From Rhodocyclaceae bacterium (lineage in GTDB: Bacteria; Pseudomonadota; Gammaproteobacteria; Burkholderiales; Rhodocyclaceae), in contig JAQTNK010000007.1 of NCBI GenBank assembly GCA_028713915.1, positions 1-64,000 on the forward strand: DNA of 64,000 nucleotides. Reading direction: 5' to 3'. A program made the translations under genes and the position numbers. The notes beneath the pieces were generated by a model. It did not search any database and was not told where the DNA came from. It saw only the letters and a list, made by a program, of their open reading frames with translations. Of the stretch, positions 30,486-41,127 are shown piece by piece (the first letter of the stretch is position 1; each line of letters begins with the position of its first letter).

Positions 30486-31688
30486 ATGTACGCTGAAAAA
30501 GTCCTCTCCGGCATGCGCCCCACCGGCCGCCTGCACCTCGGCCACTACCACGGCGTGCTGGCCAACTGGATCAAGCTCCAGCACGAATACCCGTGCCTGT
30601 TCTTCGCCGCCGACTGGCATGCGCTGACCACCGCCTACGACGAGCCGGGCACGATCACCCAGAACACCTGGGACATGATCGTCGACTGGCTGGCGGCGGG
30701 CGTCGATCCGTCGCAGGCGACGCTGTTCATCCAGTCGCGCGTGCCCGAGCATGCCGAACTGCACCTGCTGATGTCGATGATGACGCCGCTCGGCTGGCTC
30801 GAGCGCGTGCCGACCTACAAGGACCAGCAGGAAAAGCTCTCGCACAAGGACCTGACGACTTACGGCTTTCTCGGCTATCCGCTGCTGATGAGCGCCGACA
30901 TCCTGATCTACCGCGCCGACAAGGTGCCGGTGGGCGAAGACCAGATTCCGCACATCGAGTTCACGCGCGAACTGGCGCGGCGCTTCAACCACATGTACGG
31001 CCGCGAGCCCGGCTTCGAGGAAAAAGCCAGGGAGTCGGTGAAGAAGCTCGGCAGCAAGCGCGCCAAGCTCTATGAAGAACTGCGCACGCGCTTCCAGGAG
31101 AAGGGCGAGGAAGAGGCGCTAGAGCAGGCCAAGGCGCTGCTCAACGAAACGCAGAACCTGTCCCTCGGCGACAAGGAACGGCTGTTCGGCTATCTCGAGG
31201 GCGGCGGCAAGATGATTCTCGTCGAACCGGGCGCGCTGCTCACCGAAGCTTCGCGCATGCCGGGGCTGGACGGCCAGAAGATGTCGAAGTCCTACGGCAA
31301 CACCATCGCCTTGCGCGAGGACGAGGATTCGATCCGCAAGAAGATCCGCACCATGCAGACCGACCCGGCGCGCGTGCGCCGCACCGATCCGGGCGATCCG
31401 GACAAGTGCCCGGTCTGGCAGTTCCACCTCATCTACTCGAACGGCGAAGTCAGGGAATGGGTGCAAGCCGGCTGCCGTTCGGCCGGCATCGGCTGCATCG
31501 AGTGCAAGCAGCCGGTGATCGAGGCCGTGCTCAAGGAACAGGAGCCGATGCGCGAGCGCGCCCGCATGTACGAGGAAGATCCCCAGCTCGTCAGGAACAT
31601 CATCGCCGACGGCTGCGAGAAGGCGCGCAAGCTCGCCCAGGAAACCATGCGCGACGTGCGCGAGGCCATCGGCCTCGACTATGGTTGA
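30486..31688 (+). CDS. trpS: Tryptophan-tRNA ligase
   Basis: 400 residues. The class I HIGH-type motif is GRLHLGHYHG and the KMSKS loop is GQKMSKSYGN. The protein is longer than the roughly 330-residue E. coli enzyme because of an insertion before the KMSKS loop (about 180-240), common in betaproteobacteria. The final 8 bp overlap the thioesterase gene. Confidence 0.95.
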   Translation: MYAEKVLSGMRPTGRLHLGHYHGVLANWIKLQHEYPCLFFAADWHALTTAYDEPGTITQNTWDMIVDWLAAGVDPSQATLFIQSRVPEHAELHLLMSMMTPLGWLERVPTYKDQQEKLSHKDLTTYGFLGYPLLMSADILIYRADKVPVGEDQIPHIEFTRELARRFNHMYGREPGFEEKARESVKKLGSKRAKLYEELRTRFQEKGEEEALEQAKALLNETQNLSLGDKERLFGYLEGGGKMILVEPGALLTEASRMPGLDGQKMSKSYGNTIALREDEDSIRKKIRTMQTDPARVRRTDPGDPDKCPVWQFHLIYSNGEVREWVQAGCRSAGIGCIECKQPVIEAVLKEQEPMRERARMYEEDPQLVRNIIADGCEKARKLAQETMRDVREAIGLDYG

Positions 31689-32163
31689 CGCCGTCATGGA
31701 CCGCGCCGCCGCCGAAGAAGAGCTGTTGCAGGCCGTCCACGAAATCTTCGTGGCGCGGATTCCCTTCAATCGCGTGCTCGGCATCGACGTCGTCTCGCTG
31801 CACCACGACCGTCCCGAGGTGCGCTTCGCCATGCGCCCGGATCTCGTCGGCAACTTCAATCGCGGCATGCTGCACGGCGGCGTCATTTCCTCCGTGCACG
31901 ACCTGACCGGCGGCCTGGTGGCCTTCCTCGGCCTGCAGCAGAAGCTCAAGGACCGGCCGCTCGCGGAGCGCATCGAACGCTTCGGCCGCGTCGGCACCAT
32001 CGACTTGCGCGTCGATTACTTGCGGCCGGGACTGGGCGAATGGTTCACCTGCAAGGGCGTGCCGCTGCGCACCGGCAACAAGGTGGCGGTGGCGCACATG
32101 GAACTTTTCAACGACGGCGGCGAACTGATTTCCGTCGCCACCGGCGCATATACGGTGTCGTGA
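31681..32163 (+). CDS. PaaI/hotdog-fold thioesterase
   Basis: 160 residues with a hotdog fold. The motif NFNRGMLHGGVISSVHDLTG carries the HGG turn and catalytic-type aspartate of the PaaI group, and the end has NDGGELISVATGAYTV. It probably hydrolyses acyl-CoA esters; substrate unknown. It sits between trpS and scpA with overlaps on both sides. Confidence 0.85.
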   Translation: MVDAVMDRAAAEEELLQAVHEIFVARIPFNRVLGIDVVSLHHDRPEVRFAMRPDLVGNFNRGMLHGGVISSVHDLTGGLVAFLGLQQKLKDRPLAERIERFGRVGTIDLRVDYLRPGLGEWFTCKGVPLRTGNKVAVAHMELFNDGGELISVATGAYTVS

Positions 32164-32999
32164 TGAGCGAAGCAGCGACGCTCGAACCGATCGTGCCGGA
32201 AGCGCACATCCCCAAGCTCTATGGCGAGCCGATGGCGACGATGCCGCGCGATCTCTACATCCCGCCGGATGCGCTGGAGATATTTCTCGACGCCTTCGAA
32301 GGGCCGCTCGACCTGCTGCTCTACCTGATCCGCAAGGCCAACCTCAACATCCTCGACATCCCGATGGCGCCGCTGACGCGCCAGTACCTGACGTACGTCG
32401 AGGAAATGCACAAGCGCAACCTCGAACTCGCCGCCGAATACCTGCTGATGGCGGCGATGCTGCTCGAGATCAAGTCGCGCCTGCTGCTGCCGCGGCCGCC
32501 GCGACTGGAGACCGGCGAGCCCGAAGACCCGCGCGCCGAACTGGTGCGGCGCCTGCTCGAGTACGAGCGCATGAAGGAAGCGGCGGCGAAGATCGACGCC
32601 CTGCCGCATGCGCACCGCAACTTCGAGTGGGTGACCGTCTGGGTCACCGACGACGTCGCGGAACGGCTGCCCGAAGTGAATCTGCACGACCTCCAGGTCG
32701 CCTGGCTGACGCTGATGAAGCAGGCGCGCGTCACGCAGCATCACAAGATCAAGCGCGAGGAACTCTCGGTGCGCGAGCACATGACCCTCATCCTGCGCGG
32801 GCTGGCGGGCCGCGGCTACGTCGTCTTCGAGGACATCTTCGACGTCGCCGCCGGCGTGCCGAGCCTGGTGGTGCACTTTCTCGCCGTGCTTGAACTGGCG
32901 CGCGAAAGCCTCATCGAAATTGCCCAGAACGAGGCCCTGGCGCCGATTTACGTCAAACTGCCCGATACTGCCGACGATGCTCACGCTCTACAAGCCTGA
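32163..32999 (+). CDS. scpA: Segregation and condensation protein A (kleisin)
   Basis: 278 residues. The ScpA N-terminal signature [20 protein letters not shown] and helical [20 protein letters not shown] are clear. With ScpB and SMC it forms the bacterial condensin; the smc gene lies at 60461. It is coupled to the thioesterase (TGATG) and overlaps scpB by 23 bp. Confidence 0.95.
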   Translation: MSEAATLEPIVPEAHIPKLYGEPMATMPRDLYIPPDALEIFLDAFEGPLDLLLYLIRKANLNILDIPMAPLTRQYLTYVEEMHKRNLELAAEYLLMAAMLLEIKSRLLLPRPPRLETGEPEDPRAELVRRLLEYERMKEAAAKIDALPHAHRNFEWVTVWVTDDVAERLPEVNLHDLQVAWLTLMKQARVTQHHKIKREELSVREHMTLILRGLAGRGYVVFEDIFDVAAGVPSLVVHFLAVLELARESLIEIAQNEALAPIYVKLPDTADDAHALQA

Positions 33000-33567
33000 A
33001 GACTTCAAGATCGTGCTCGAGACCGCGCTGCTCGCGGCTCACGATCCCATGCCGCTGGCCGAACTGAAGAAGCTGTTCGCCGAGGAATTCGACGACGACA
33101 CCTGGCGCACGCTGCTCGACGACTTGCGCCGCGCCTGGGCCGGCCGCGGCGTCGAGCTGGTGCAGCTCGCCACCGGCGGGCGCTTCCAGACGCGGCCTGA
33201 ATACCAGGCCTTCCTCGATCGCCTGAAGAACGAGAAGCCGGCCAAGTATTCGCGCGCCGTGATGGAGACGCTGGCGATCATCGCCTACCGTCAGCCGGTG
33301 ACGCGCGGCGACATCGAGGACATCCGCGGCGTCGCCGTTTCGCCCAACATCCTGAAGACGCTGGAAGCGCGCGGCTGGATCGACACTGTCGGCCACCGCG
33401 ACGCGCCCGGCCGACCCGCGCTGCATGCGACGACGCGGAAATTTCTCGACGACCTGGGGCTGCGCAGCCTCTCCGAATTGCCGCCGCTCACCGAAATCGA
33501 AAAGGTAATGGATCTTGCCGAACTCCCAGCAACCGCGCCACAAGCCGCCCCCGCGCAAGAAGCGTAG
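32977..33567 (+). CDS. scpB: Segregation and condensation protein B
   Basis: 196 residues with two winged-helix domains. Family sequence [20 protein letters not shown] and [20 protein letters not shown] is present. It binds the ScpA kleisin. The ATG at 32977 lies inside scpA; sequence upstream in this frame is not conserved. Its 3' end overlaps rluB by 53 bp. Confidence 0.94.
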   Translation: MLTLYKPEDFKIVLETALLAAHDPMPLAELKKLFAEEFDDDTWRTLLDDLRRAWAGRGVELVQLATGGRFQTRPEYQAFLDRLKNEKPAKYSRAVMETLAIIAYRQPVTRGDIEDIRGVAVSPNILKTLEARGWIDTVGHRDAPGRPALHATTRKFLDDLGLRSLSELPPLTEIEKVMDLAELPATAPQAAPAQEA

Positions 33568-34453
33568 TCCCATCCGCCAGCCGCTGGCGGCACCGCCGCG
33601 CGGCAGCGATGCCGGCGCCGCCGCGTCGCGCGGCCACGCCCGCGGCGCCGCGCCGCGCGACACGGACGCCGCCGCACCGCCGCCGGCGGCAGCCACCACC
33701 AAGCTGCAAAAGGCCCTGGCCGACGCCGGCCTGGGTTCGCGCCGCGAACTCGAGGCATGGATCGCCGCCGGGCGCGTCAGCGTGAACGGCGAGCCGGCCC
33801 ATGTCGGCCAGCGCATCGGCCCGCACGACAAGGTTCGCGTCGGCGGTCGCCTGGTGAACCTCAAGTTCGCCGCGCGCCTGCCGCGCGTGCTGCTCTATCA
33901 CAAGCCCGAGGGCGAGATCGTCTCGCGCGACGATCCCGAGAAGCGCCCCAGCGTGTTTGAGAAGCTGCCGCGCGTCAATGGCGGGCGCTGGATCGCCATT
34001 GGCCGGCTGGACTTCAATTCCTGCGGCCTGCTGCTGTTTACGACCAGCGGCGACCTCGCCAACCGCTTGATGCACCCGCGCTACGAGCTGGAACGCGACT
34101 ACGCGGTGCGCGTCCTCGGCGCGCTGTCGGACGAAGCCGCGACGCAGCTGACCACGGGCATCGAGCTCGGCGACGGGCCGGCGCATTTCCTGCGGCTGCA
34201 GGAGGCCGGCGGCGAAGGCGCCAATCACTGGTACAACGTCACGCTGAGCGAAGGCCGCAATCGCGAGGTGCGGCGCATGTTCGAGGCGGTCGGCGTCACC
34301 GTCAGCCGGCTGATGCGCGTGCGCTACGGCCCGATTCCCCTGCCGCCCGGATTGAAGCGCGGGCATTGCCGCGAACTCGATGCGGCCGAAGTCGGGCAAC
34401 TGCTGAAAATTCTCGAAGCGCCGGCGGCGGAAGAGGACGTCGGCCGCAGCTAG
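33515..34453 (+). CDS. rluB: 23S rRNA pseudouridine synthase RluB (TTG start)
   Basis: 312 residues from a TTG codon preceded by AAAGGT. No ATG or GTG lies in a suitable place before the S4 domain, so the start is uncertain. A Pro/Ala/Arg-rich tail (1-60) leads to an S4 RNA-binding domain (about 62-110) and an RsuA-family catalytic domain with [14 protein letters not shown] holding the aspartate, and [15 protein letters not shown]. Target is U2605 by homology. Neighbouring scpAB-rluB is a widespread arrangement. Confidence 0.88.
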   Translation: MPNSQQPRHKPPPRKKRSPIRQPLAAPPRGSDAGAAASRGHARGAAPRDTDAAAPPPAAATTKLQKALADAGLGSRRELEAWIAAGRVSVNGEPAHVGQRIGPHDKVRVGGRLVNLKFAARLPRVLLYHKPEGEIVSRDDPEKRPSVFEKLPRVNGGRWIAIGRLDFNSCGLLLFTTSGDLANRLMHPRYELERDYAVRVLGALSDEAATQLTTGIELGDGPAHFLRLQEAGGEGANHWYNVTLSEGRNREVRRMFEAVGVTVSRLMRVRYGPIPLPPGLKRGHCRELDAAEVGQLLKILEAPAAEEDVGRS

Positions 34454-34534
34454 ACCGTGCCGGTTCGGGGCCGGCGGAACTCCGCGCAGCGGATCCCGGT
34501 CCAGCCAAAAAACCCCGAAAAATCCGCAGCATGG

Positions 34535-34564
34535 TTGCATCAGGGGCGGTCGCGCTGCTATAAT
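34535..34564 (+). promoter_or_regulatory. Promoter of the rimP-nusA-infB operon
   Basis: TTGCAT (34535-34540) and a perfect TATAAT (34559-34564) are 18 bp apart. The predicted start near 34571 gives a leader of about 75 nt that contains the hairpin at 34607-34629. Confidence 0.65.
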
Positions 34565-34606
34565 CGCCCTGTTTTGGTTGGCACCGTTCTCGGGGTAGAG
34601 AGAAAG

Positions 34607-34629
34607 AATGGGCTTTCGAGCCCATTTTT
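34607..34629 (+). terminator. Terminator-like hairpin in the rimP leader (candidate attenuator)
   Basis: AATGGGCT and AGCCCATT form an 8-bp stem around a TTCG loop, ending in five T residues. It lies after the promoter and before rimP, so it cannot end an upstream gene of the same transcript. It would cut off most transcription unless antiterminated. An ATG inside the stem (34608) is therefore not used as the rimP start. Confidence 0.7.
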
Positions 34630-34646
34630 CATTTGTGTTTTCGGAA

Positions 34647-35081
34647 ATGCAACTGGTCGAACTGATCGAAAAAGCTGTCAATGGCCTGGGCTACGAACTC
34701 GTCGATTTCGAGACGAGTCCGCGTGCGCGCCTGCTTCGCGTCTTCATCGACAAGGACGACGGAATCTCCGTCGACGACTGCTCTACCGTCAGCCATCACT
34801 TGACGCGGCTGTTTACCGTCGAGAACATCGACTACGACCGTCTGGAAATCTCATCTCCCGGGCTCGACCGGCCGATAAAGAAAGCTGCGGATTTCACGCG
34901 GTTCGCCGGCGAGCAGGCGCAGTTCAAGCTGCGCGTGCCGGTCGGCAACCAGCGCAATTTCAGCGGCACGATCCTGGGCGAGGCGGACGGCTTGGTGCGC
35001 TTCAGCGTCGATGGCGAGGAGCGCGCGTTCGCGCTCGACAACATCGAGAAGGCACGCCTGGTGCCGAGGTTCGATAAATGA
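34647..35081 (+). CDS. rimP: Ribosome maturation factor RimP
   Basis: 144 residues with the two RimP domains: an N-terminal alpha/beta part with [20 protein letters not shown] and [10 protein letters not shown], then [15 protein letters not shown] leading to a C-terminal Sm-like barrel. It assists 30S maturation. The ATG at 34647 gives the standard N-terminus ([17 protein letters not shown]). Confidence 0.94.
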   Translation: MQLVELIEKAVNGLGYELVDFETSPRARLLRVFIDKDDGISVDDCSTVSHHLTRLFTVENIDYDRLEISSPGLDRPIKKAADFTRFAGEQAQFKLRVPVGNQRNFSGTILGEADGLVRFSVDGEERAFALDNIEKARLVPRFDK

Positions 35082-35112
35082 GTTTGCACACGAATTGGTC
35101 GGAGGGATACGA

Positions 35113-36600
35113 ATGAGCCGCGAGATGTTGCTACTGGTGGATGCCTTGGCGCGGGAAAAGAGCGTGGACAAGGACACGGTGTTTGCCGCCCTTGAGATGG
35201 CCTTGGCCTCCGCGACCAAGAAGCGCATCAACGACGAGGCCGACGTGCGCGTCGAGATCGACCGCAACACCGGCACTCATGAGGCCTTCCGCCGCTGGCT
35301 GGTGGTTGCCGACGACATGGTCGAGAATCCGGAGCAGCAGATCGGTGTGACGGCGGCGCAGCAGCAAGTCGCCGACGTGCAGATCGAAGACTACATCGAG
35401 GAAGCGCTCGAGCCCGTCGATTTCGGCCGCATCGGCGCCCAGGCCGCCAAGCAGGTCATCCTGCAGAAGATCCGCGACGCCGAGCGCGAGCAGATCCTGA
35501 CCGACTTCCTCGAGCGCAAGGAACATCTGGTGACCGGCCAGGTCAAGCGCATGGAGAAGGGCGACGCCATCATCGAGGCCGGCCGCATCGAAGCGCGCCT
35601 GCCGCGCGACCAGATGATCCCGAAGGAGAACCTGCGTCCCGGCGACCGCGTGCGCGCCTGGCTGAAGAAGGTCGACCGCAATGCGCGCGGCCCGCAATTG
35701 ATTCTTTCCCGCACCGCGCCCGAATTCATCATGAAGCTGTTCGAACTCGAAGTGCCCGAGATCGAGGACGGCATCATCGAGATCCGGGCGGCGGCGCGCG
35801 ATCCCGGCGTGCGCGCCAAGATCGCCGTCAAGTCGAACGATCCGCGCGTCGATCCGCAGGGCACCTGCATCGGCATGCGCGGTTCGCGCGTCACGGCGGT
35901 GACCAACGAGCTGGCCGGCGAGCGCGTCGACATCGTGTTGTGGTCTGCCGATCCCGCGCAGTTCGTCATCGGCGCGCTGGCGCCGGCCGAAGTGCAGAGC
36001 ATCGTGGTCGATGAAGAGAAGCACAGCATGGACGTGGTGGTCGACGAGAACAACCTCGCCATCGCCATCGGTCGCGGCGGCCAGAACGTGCGCCTGGCGA
36101 CGGAAATGACCGGCTGGACCATCAACCTGATGACGGTCGAAGAATCGCAGCAGAAGCAGCAGGCCGAGAGCTCGACGATCCGCGAGATCTTCATGGACAA
36201 GCTCGACGTCGACGAGGAAGTCGCCGACATCCTGATCCAGGAAGGTTTCTCGACGCTGGAAGAAATCGCCTACGTGCCGCTGCAGGAAATGCTGGAAATT
36301 GCGGCCTTCGACGAAGCGACCATCAACGAGCTGCGCGACCGCGCCCGCAACGTGCTGCTGACCGAGGCCATCGTCGACGAAGAGCAGCTCGACAAGGTTG
36401 CCGAGGACATGTTGAATCTCGACGGCATGGACAAGACGCTGGCCGCCAAGCTGGCAAGGAACGGCGTGTGTACGCGCGACGATCTTGCCGATCTGGCGGT
36501 CGACGAGCTGACCGAAATGACCGGCATCGATGAAGACCGCGCCAAGGCACTGATCACGGTCGCCCGTGCCCATTGGTTTGCGGACGAGCAACAACAATAA
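35113..36600 (+). CDS. nusA: Transcription termination/antitermination protein NusA
   Basis: 495 residues. An N-terminal RNA-polymerase-binding domain (1-130) is followed by S1 (about 135-200), two KH domains ([14 protein letters not shown] and [14 protein letters not shown]) and two acidic AR repeats at the C-terminus, as in E. coli. GGAGGG precedes the ATG. Confidence 0.96.
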   Translation: MSREMLLLVDALAREKSVDKDTVFAALEMALASATKKRINDEADVRVEIDRNTGTHEAFRRWLVVADDMVENPEQQIGVTAAQQQVADVQIEDYIEEALEPVDFGRIGAQAAKQVILQKIRDAEREQILTDFLERKEHLVTGQVKRMEKGDAIIEAGRIEARLPRDQMIPKENLRPGDRVRAWLKKVDRNARGPQLILSRTAPEFIMKLFELEVPEIEDGIIEIRAAARDPGVRAKIAVKSNDPRVDPQGTCIGMRGSRVTAVTNELAGERVDIVLWSADPAQFVIGALAPAEVQSIVVDEEKHSMDVVVDENNLAIAIGRGGQNVRLATEMTGWTINLMTVEESQQKQQAESSTIREIFMDKLDVDEEVADILIQEGFSTLEEIAYVPLQEMLEIAAFDEATINELRDRARNVLLTEAIVDEEQLDKVAEDMLNLDGMDKTLAAKLARNGVCTRDDLADLAVDELTEMTGIDEDRAKALITVARAHWFADEQQQ

Positions 36601-36612
36601 GGGAACGGTCTT

Positions 36613-39363
36613 ATGGCAACGATGAACGTCTCCCAATTCGCCGCCGAGCTGAAAATGCCGGCCACCAGTTTGCTCGAGCAGCTCGCCAAGGCGGGCGTCA
36701 GCAAGCAGGCGACGGACGATACCCTCAGCGAGCAGGACAAGTCCCGCCTGCTCGACTATTTGCGCAAGTCTCACGGCGAGATGGCGCCCAAGGCGAAGAT
36801 CACCCTGACGCGCAAGCAGACCAGCGAGATCAAGGCGGCGGATGCCACCGGCAAGGCGCGCACGATCCAGGTCGAGGTGCGCAAGAAGCGCGTCTTCGTC
36901 AAGCGCGATCCAGCCGAGCTTGCCGCCGAGGCGGCTGCCGAGGCCGCCGCGGAAGCGGCGCCGATCGTCGAAGCGGCGCCCGTGCCGACGCCGGCTCCCG
37001 TGCCAGAGCCGATGCCGGAACCCGTGCCCGAACCCGTGGTCGAGGTGCCGGTCGTCGCGGCTCCTGTCGTCGAAGCGCCTCCGGTCGTCGTGCCGCCTGT
37101 CGTCGAGGCACCGGTTGCCCCGGCGGCGCCGGCTGCCCCTGCCCCTGCCCCTGCCCCCGTTCGCACCGGTTTTGTGCTGGACGAGCGGCAGCGCGCCCTG
37201 CGCCTGGCGGAAGCCAAGCGCCAGGAAACCCTGTCGGCGATCCAGGCCGCGGAAGTGAAAGAGAAGCAGGCACGCGAACTGCGCGTGCGCGCCGAAGCCG
37301 AAGCGCGCGTGGCGCAGCAGCAGGCGCAGGCCGTGGCGGCGCAGAAGGCGGCGACGCAGCCCAAGCCCGAGGCCGCCGTGTCGGGCACCTTGCACAAGCC
37401 GGCGGCGAAGCCGGGCGAGGAAGCGAAGAAGCCGGCCAAGAAGGATGCCAAGCCGGGCGCCTGGAAAGACGATGCCGCCAAGAAGCGCGGCATCAAGACG
37501 CGCGGCGATGCCGGCGGCGGCGCCGGCGGCTGGCGCGGCGGTCCCAAGGGCCGGCACGGCCGGCATCATGAAGAATCCCAGGCGCCGCAGCAGCCGGTCG
37601 AGGCCGTCGTGCGCGACGTGCATATTCCCGAGACCATCAGCGTTGCCGATCTCGCCCACAAGATGTCGGTGAAGGCGACCGAAGTCATCAAGGCGCTGAT
37701 GAAAATGGGGACCATGGTCACCATCAACCAGCAGCTCGACCAGGAAACGGCGATGATCATCGTCGAGGAGATGGGCCACCGGCCCTTCGCCGCCAAGCTC
37801 GACGATCCCGACGCCTTCCTCGACGAGAGCGCCGAACACAAGGATGCGGTGCTGCTGCCGCGTGCGCCGGTGGTCACCGTCATGGGCCACGTCGACCACG
37901 GCAAGACTTCGCTGCTCGACTACATCCGCACCGCCAAGGTGGCGGCGGGCGAAGCCGGCGGCATCACCCAGCATATCGGCGCCTATCACGTCGAAACGCC
38001 GGGCGGCGTCATCACCTTCCTCGACACGCCGGGCCACGAGGCCTTCACGGCCATGCGGGCGCGCGGCGCCAAGGCCACCGACATCGTCATCCTGGTCGTC
38101 GCGGCCGATGACGGCGTCATGCCGCAGACCAAGGAAGCGATCCATCATGCCAAGGCCGGCGGCGTGCCGCTCGTGGTGGCGGTGAACAAGATCGACAAGC
38201 CGGGCGCCAACCTCGATCGCGTGCGCCAGGAGTTGATTTCCGAAGGCGTCGTGCCGGAAGAATACGGCGGCGACTCGCCTTTCGTCGCGGTTTCGGCGAA
38301 GACCGGGCAGGGCATCGACGATCTGCTCGAGCGCCTGCTGCTCCAGGCCGAAGTGCTCGAGCTCAAGGCGGCGACGGATGTTCCCGCCAAGGGTCTGATC
38401 ATCGAAGCGCGCCTCGACAAGGGCAAGGGCCCGGTCGCGACCATGCTGGTGCAGTCCGGCACGCTGCGGCGCGGCGACGTGCTGCTTGCCGGTCACGTCT
38501 ATGGCCGCGTGCGCGCCATGCTCGACGAGACCGGCAAGCCGATCGACGAAGCCGGTCCTTCGATTCCGGTCGAGATCCAGGGCCTCTCCGACGTGCCGGG
38601 TGCCGGCGACGAAGCGATGACCATCGCCGATGAGCGCAAGGCGCGCGAGATCGCTCTGTTCCGCCAGGGCAAGTTCCGCGACGTGCGGCTGGCCAAGCAG
38701 CAGGCGGCGAAACTCGAGAACATGTTCGAGCAGATGGGCGAAGGCGAAGTCAAGTCGCTGCCGCTGATCATCAAGGCCGACGTCCAGGGTTCGCAGGAAG
38801 CGCTGGTGCATGCGCTGACCAAGCTGTCCACCGCCGAGGTGAAGGTGCAGGTGATCCATGCGGCCGTCGGCGGCATCAGCGAGTCCGACGTGAACCTCGC
38901 CGAAGCCTCCAAGGCCGTCATCATCGGCTTCAACACGCGCGCCGATGCCGGTTCGCGCAAGCTCGCCGAGACTTTCGGCGTCGATATCCGCTACTACAAC
39001 ATCATCTACGACGCCGTCGATGACGTGAAGGCGGCGATGACCGGCATGCTCTCGCCCGAGAAGAAGGAAAGCATCATCGGCCAGGTCGAGATCCGCCAGG
39101 TGTTCCGCATCTCCAAGGTCGGCACGGTGGCGGGCTGCATGGTGCTGGCCGGCGTCGTCAGGCGCAATTCTTCGGTGCGGGTGCTGCGCAACAACGTCGT
39201 GCTCCACACCGGCGAACTCGAGTCGCTCAAGCGCTTCAAGGACGACGTGCGCGAGGTCAAGGAAGGCTTCGAGTGCGGCTTGAACCTGAAGAACTTCAAC
39301 GACATCCAGGAAGGCGACCAGCTCGAAGTATTCGAGATGCAGGAAGTCGCGCGAACCCTGTAA
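36613..39363 (+). CDS. infB: Translation initiation factor IF-2
   Basis: 916 residues. An N-terminal IF2_N-type domain is followed by a long Ala/Pro/Val/Glu-rich linker (about 95-190), a charged region, a second IF2_N domain and the GTPase domain with [24 protein letters not shown] and NKIDKPGA. The beta-barrel and C-terminal domains complete the protein. It delivers fMet-tRNA to the 30S subunit. Confidence 0.97.
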   Translation: MATMNVSQFAAELKMPATSLLEQLAKAGVSKQATDDTLSEQDKSRLLDYLRKSHGEMAPKAKITLTRKQTSEIKAADATGKARTIQVEVRKKRVFVKRDPAELAAEAAAEAAAEAAPIVEAAPVPTPAPVPEPMPEPVPEPVVEVPVVAAPVVEAPPVVVPPVVEAPVAPAAPAAPAPAPAPVRTGFVLDERQRALRLAEAKRQETLSAIQAAEVKEKQARELRVRAEAEARVAQQQAQAVAAQKAATQPKPEAAVSGTLHKPAAKPGEEAKKPAKKDAKPGAWKDDAAKKRGIKTRGDAGGGAGGWRGGPKGRHGRHHEESQAPQQPVEAVVRDVHIPETISVADLAHKMSVKATEVIKALMKMGTMVTINQQLDQETAMIIVEEMGHRPFAAKLDDPDAFLDESAEHKDAVLLPRAPVVTVMGHVDHGKTSLLDYIRTAKVAAGEAGGITQHIGAYHVETPGGVITFLDTPGHEAFTAMRARGAKATDIVILVVAADDGVMPQTKEAIHHAKAGGVPLVVAVNKIDKPGANLDRVRQELISEGVVPEEYGGDSPFVAVSAKTGQGIDDLLERLLLQAEVLELKAATDVPAKGLIIEARLDKGKGPVATMLVQSGTLRRGDVLLAGHVYGRVRAMLDETGKPIDEAGPSIPVEIQGLSDVPGAGDEAMTIADERKAREIALFRQGKFRDVRLAKQQAAKLENMFEQMGEGEVKSLPLIIKADVQGSQEALVHALTKLSTAEVKVQVIHAAVGGISESDVNLAEASKAVIIGFNTRADAGSRKLAETFGVDIRYYNIIYDAVDDVKAAMTGMLSPEKKESIIGQVEIRQVFRISKVGTVAGCMVLAGVVRRNSSVRVLRNNVVLHTGELESLKRFKDDVREVKEGFECGLNLKNFNDIQEGDQLEVFEMQEVARTL

Positions 39364-39369
39364 GCGACC

Positions 39370-39741
39370 TTGAAGAGCTTCTCTCGTTCCGAGCGCGTCA
39401 ATGAGCAGATCCGCCGCGAGTTGGCGGATCTGATTCGCAGCGCGATCAAGGATCCGCATCTCTCCGCGCATATGAAGCTGGTGACCTTGACCGACGTCGA
39501 GGTCACCGCTGACTACGCCCACGCCAAGGTGTTCTACACCTCGCTGTCCGCAGCGGAGCAGCGCGAGAAGATCGACCACGGCCTCAAGGCCGCGGCCGGC
39601 TTTCTGCGCCGCGAACTGGCCCGCCGCGTGCGCATTCACCATATTCCCGAACTCCATTTCGTCTACGACGGCTCGGTCGAGCGCGGCACCCAGTTGGCGC
39701 ACCTGATCGATGAGGCCGTCAAGTCCGACCAGCACGAGTGA
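39370..39741 (+). CDS. rbfA: Ribosome-binding factor A (TTG start)
   Basis: 123 residues with the RbfA KH-like fold: SRSERVNEQIRRELADLI at the start and RVRIHHIPELHFVYDGSVER at the end. The TTG at 39370 gives the family N-terminus; the first ATG is far inside. It is needed for 30S maturation and cold growth in E. coli. The stop overlaps the truB GTG. Confidence 0.94.
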   Translation: MKSFSRSERVNEQIRRELADLIRSAIKDPHLSAHMKLVTLTDVEVTADYAHAKVFYTSLSAAEQREKIDHGLKAAAGFLRRELARRVRIHHIPELHFVYDGSVERGTQLAHLIDEAVKSDQHE

Positions 39742-40652
39742 ACGCGCCGCGTCGTCCACCGCGCCGTCGGGTCGACGGCGTGCTGCTGCTCGATAAGCCG
39801 CCGGGCCTGACGTCCAATGCCGCGCTGCAGAAAGCGCGCTGGCTTTTCAACGCCGCCAAGGCCGGCCATACCGGCACCCTCGATCCGCTGGCGACGGGCT
39901 TGTTGCCGCTGTGCTTCGGCGAGGCGACCAAGTTCGCCGGCGAACTGCTCGACGCCGACAAGACCTACCTCGCCAAAGTGCGGCTGGGCGTCACCACCGA
40001 TACCGCCGACGCCGAAGGGCAAGTGCTCGAAACCCGCGCCGTCGACGCGTCCGCAGCAGACGCGCTGGCGGTGCTGGCGCGCTTTCGCGGCGAGATCGAG
40101 CAGGTGCCGCCGATGTATTCGGCATTGAAGCGCGACGGCCGCCCGCTCTACGAATACGCCCGCGCCGGCATCGAAGTCGAGCGCGCCGCGCGCCGCGTCA
40201 CCATCTACGGCCTGAGCCTCTCAAACTGGCGCGGCGACGGCTTCGACCTCGAAGTGTCGTGCAGCAAGGGCACCTACGTCCGCACGCTGGCCGCCGACAT
40301 CGGCGCCGCGCTGGGCTGCGGCGCGCATCTGGCGGCGTTGCGGCGCACGCGCATCGGCGCGCTGGATGTCGCCGCGGCCGTCGGGCTCGATGCCCTCGAA
40401 GCGCTCGACATGGCGGCACGCGATGCGCGCCTGTCGCCGGCCGATGCGTTGCTGGCGACGCTGCCGCGCGTCGACTTGACTGAGATCGATACGCAACGCG
40501 TCCTGCATGGCCAGGGCGTGCGCTGGAGCGGCCTGGCCGGCGAGCGCTGCCGCTACTATGGTACCGACGGACGCTTTCTCGGCGTCGGCGAAGTCAGTGC
40601 CGACGGCTGGCTCAATCCCAAACGCTTGGTGGCCGACGCGGGCCCCGAATAA
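39738..40652 (+). CDS. truB: tRNA pseudouridine-55 synthase TruB (GTG start)
   Basis: 304 residues. The catalytic motif is KAGHTGTLDPLATGLLP, and GVLLLDKPPGLTSN, VPPMYSALKRDGRPLYEYAR and KGTYVRTLAADIG are conserved. The C-terminal PUA-like part is present. The GTG overlaps the rbfA stop in GTGA, indicating coupling. Confidence 0.95.
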   Translation: MNAPRRPPRRRVDGVLLLDKPPGLTSNAALQKARWLFNAAKAGHTGTLDPLATGLLPLCFGEATKFAGELLDADKTYLAKVRLGVTTDTADAEGQVLETRAVDASAADALAVLARFRGEIEQVPPMYSALKRDGRPLYEYARAGIEVERAARRVTIYGLSLSNWRGDGFDLEVSCSKGTYVRTLAADIGAALGCGAHLAALRRTRIGALDVAAAVGLDALEALDMAARDARLSPADALLATLPRVDLTEIDTQRVLHGQGVRWSGLAGERCRYYGTDGRFLGVGEVSADGWLNPKRLVADAGPE

Positions 40653-40675
40653 CGCCCAAAAACAGCCGCATCTGC

Positions 40676-40705
40676 TTGAGTTTTAACGTGGCCGGCATGT
40701 ATAAT
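40676..40705 (+). promoter_or_regulatory. Promoter of rpsO
   Basis: TTGAGT (40676-40681) and TATAAT (40700-40705) are 18 bp apart, in the 92-bp gap between truB and rpsO. The leader is about 33 nt, leaving room for S15 autoregulation, though no structure was worked out. Confidence 0.65.
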
Positions 40706-40744
40706 GCCGGCCTTCCCCGACGACCGAACATGTAAGGAAACACA

Positions 40745-41014
40745 ATGGCAATCTCCACCGCCGACAAAGCCAAGATCGTTACCGACTTTCAGCGCGCCCA
40801 GGGCGACACGGGTTCCCCCGAAGTGCAAGTGGCACTGCTGACCGCGCGCATCAATGACCTCACCGGCCATTTCAAGGCGCACGTCAAGGATCACCATTCC
40901 CGCCGCGGCCTGCTGAAGATGGTGAGCCAGCGCCGCACCCTGCTCGATTACTTCAAGCGCAAGAATGCCGAGGGCTACCGTGCGCTGATCGAGCGCCTCG
41001 GTCTGCGCAAGTAA
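40745..41014 (+). CDS. rpsO: 30S ribosomal protein S15
   Basis: 89 residues, standard length. Diagnostic blocks [20 protein letters not shown] and [14 protein letters not shown] are intact. AAGGAAAC stands before the ATG. It binds the 16S rRNA central domain. An intrinsic terminator follows before pnp. Confidence 0.97.
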   Translation: MAISTADKAKIVTDFQRAQGDTGSPEVQVALLTARINDLTGHFKAHVKDHHSRRGLLKMVSQRRTLLDYFKRKNAEGYRALIERLGLRK

Positions 41015-41072
41015 TTCCTGCGGGTCCGAAACGTTATGCTGGCTGCCCGACTCCGCGGGCACCAATGACAAC

Positions 41073-41108
41073 ACCGGTACGGCCATGAGAGCCGTGCCGG
41101 TTTTTTTT
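41073..41108 (+). terminator. Intrinsic terminator between rpsO and pnp
   Basis: ACCGGTACGGC (41073-41083) pairs with GCCGTGCCGGT (41091-41101) across a 7-nt loop and is followed by a run of T. As in E. coli, partial read-through into pnp is possible; no separate pnp promoter was identified. Confidence 0.88.
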
Positions 41109-41127
41109 ATTGCGAAAGGATTGTTCC

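Noticed and set aside
34608-34646. Upstream ATG for rimP giving the extension MGFRAHFSFVFSE
   Set aside because: This ATG lies inside the terminator-like stem, and the family N-terminus begins at 34647.
35131-39759. Very long open frame (over 1500 codons) on the minus strand opposite nusA and infB
   Set aside because: It is the mirror of GC-rich coding on the plus strand. The product is low-complexity Asp/Arg/Gly/Leu-rich with no family motifs, and nusA and infB are certain.
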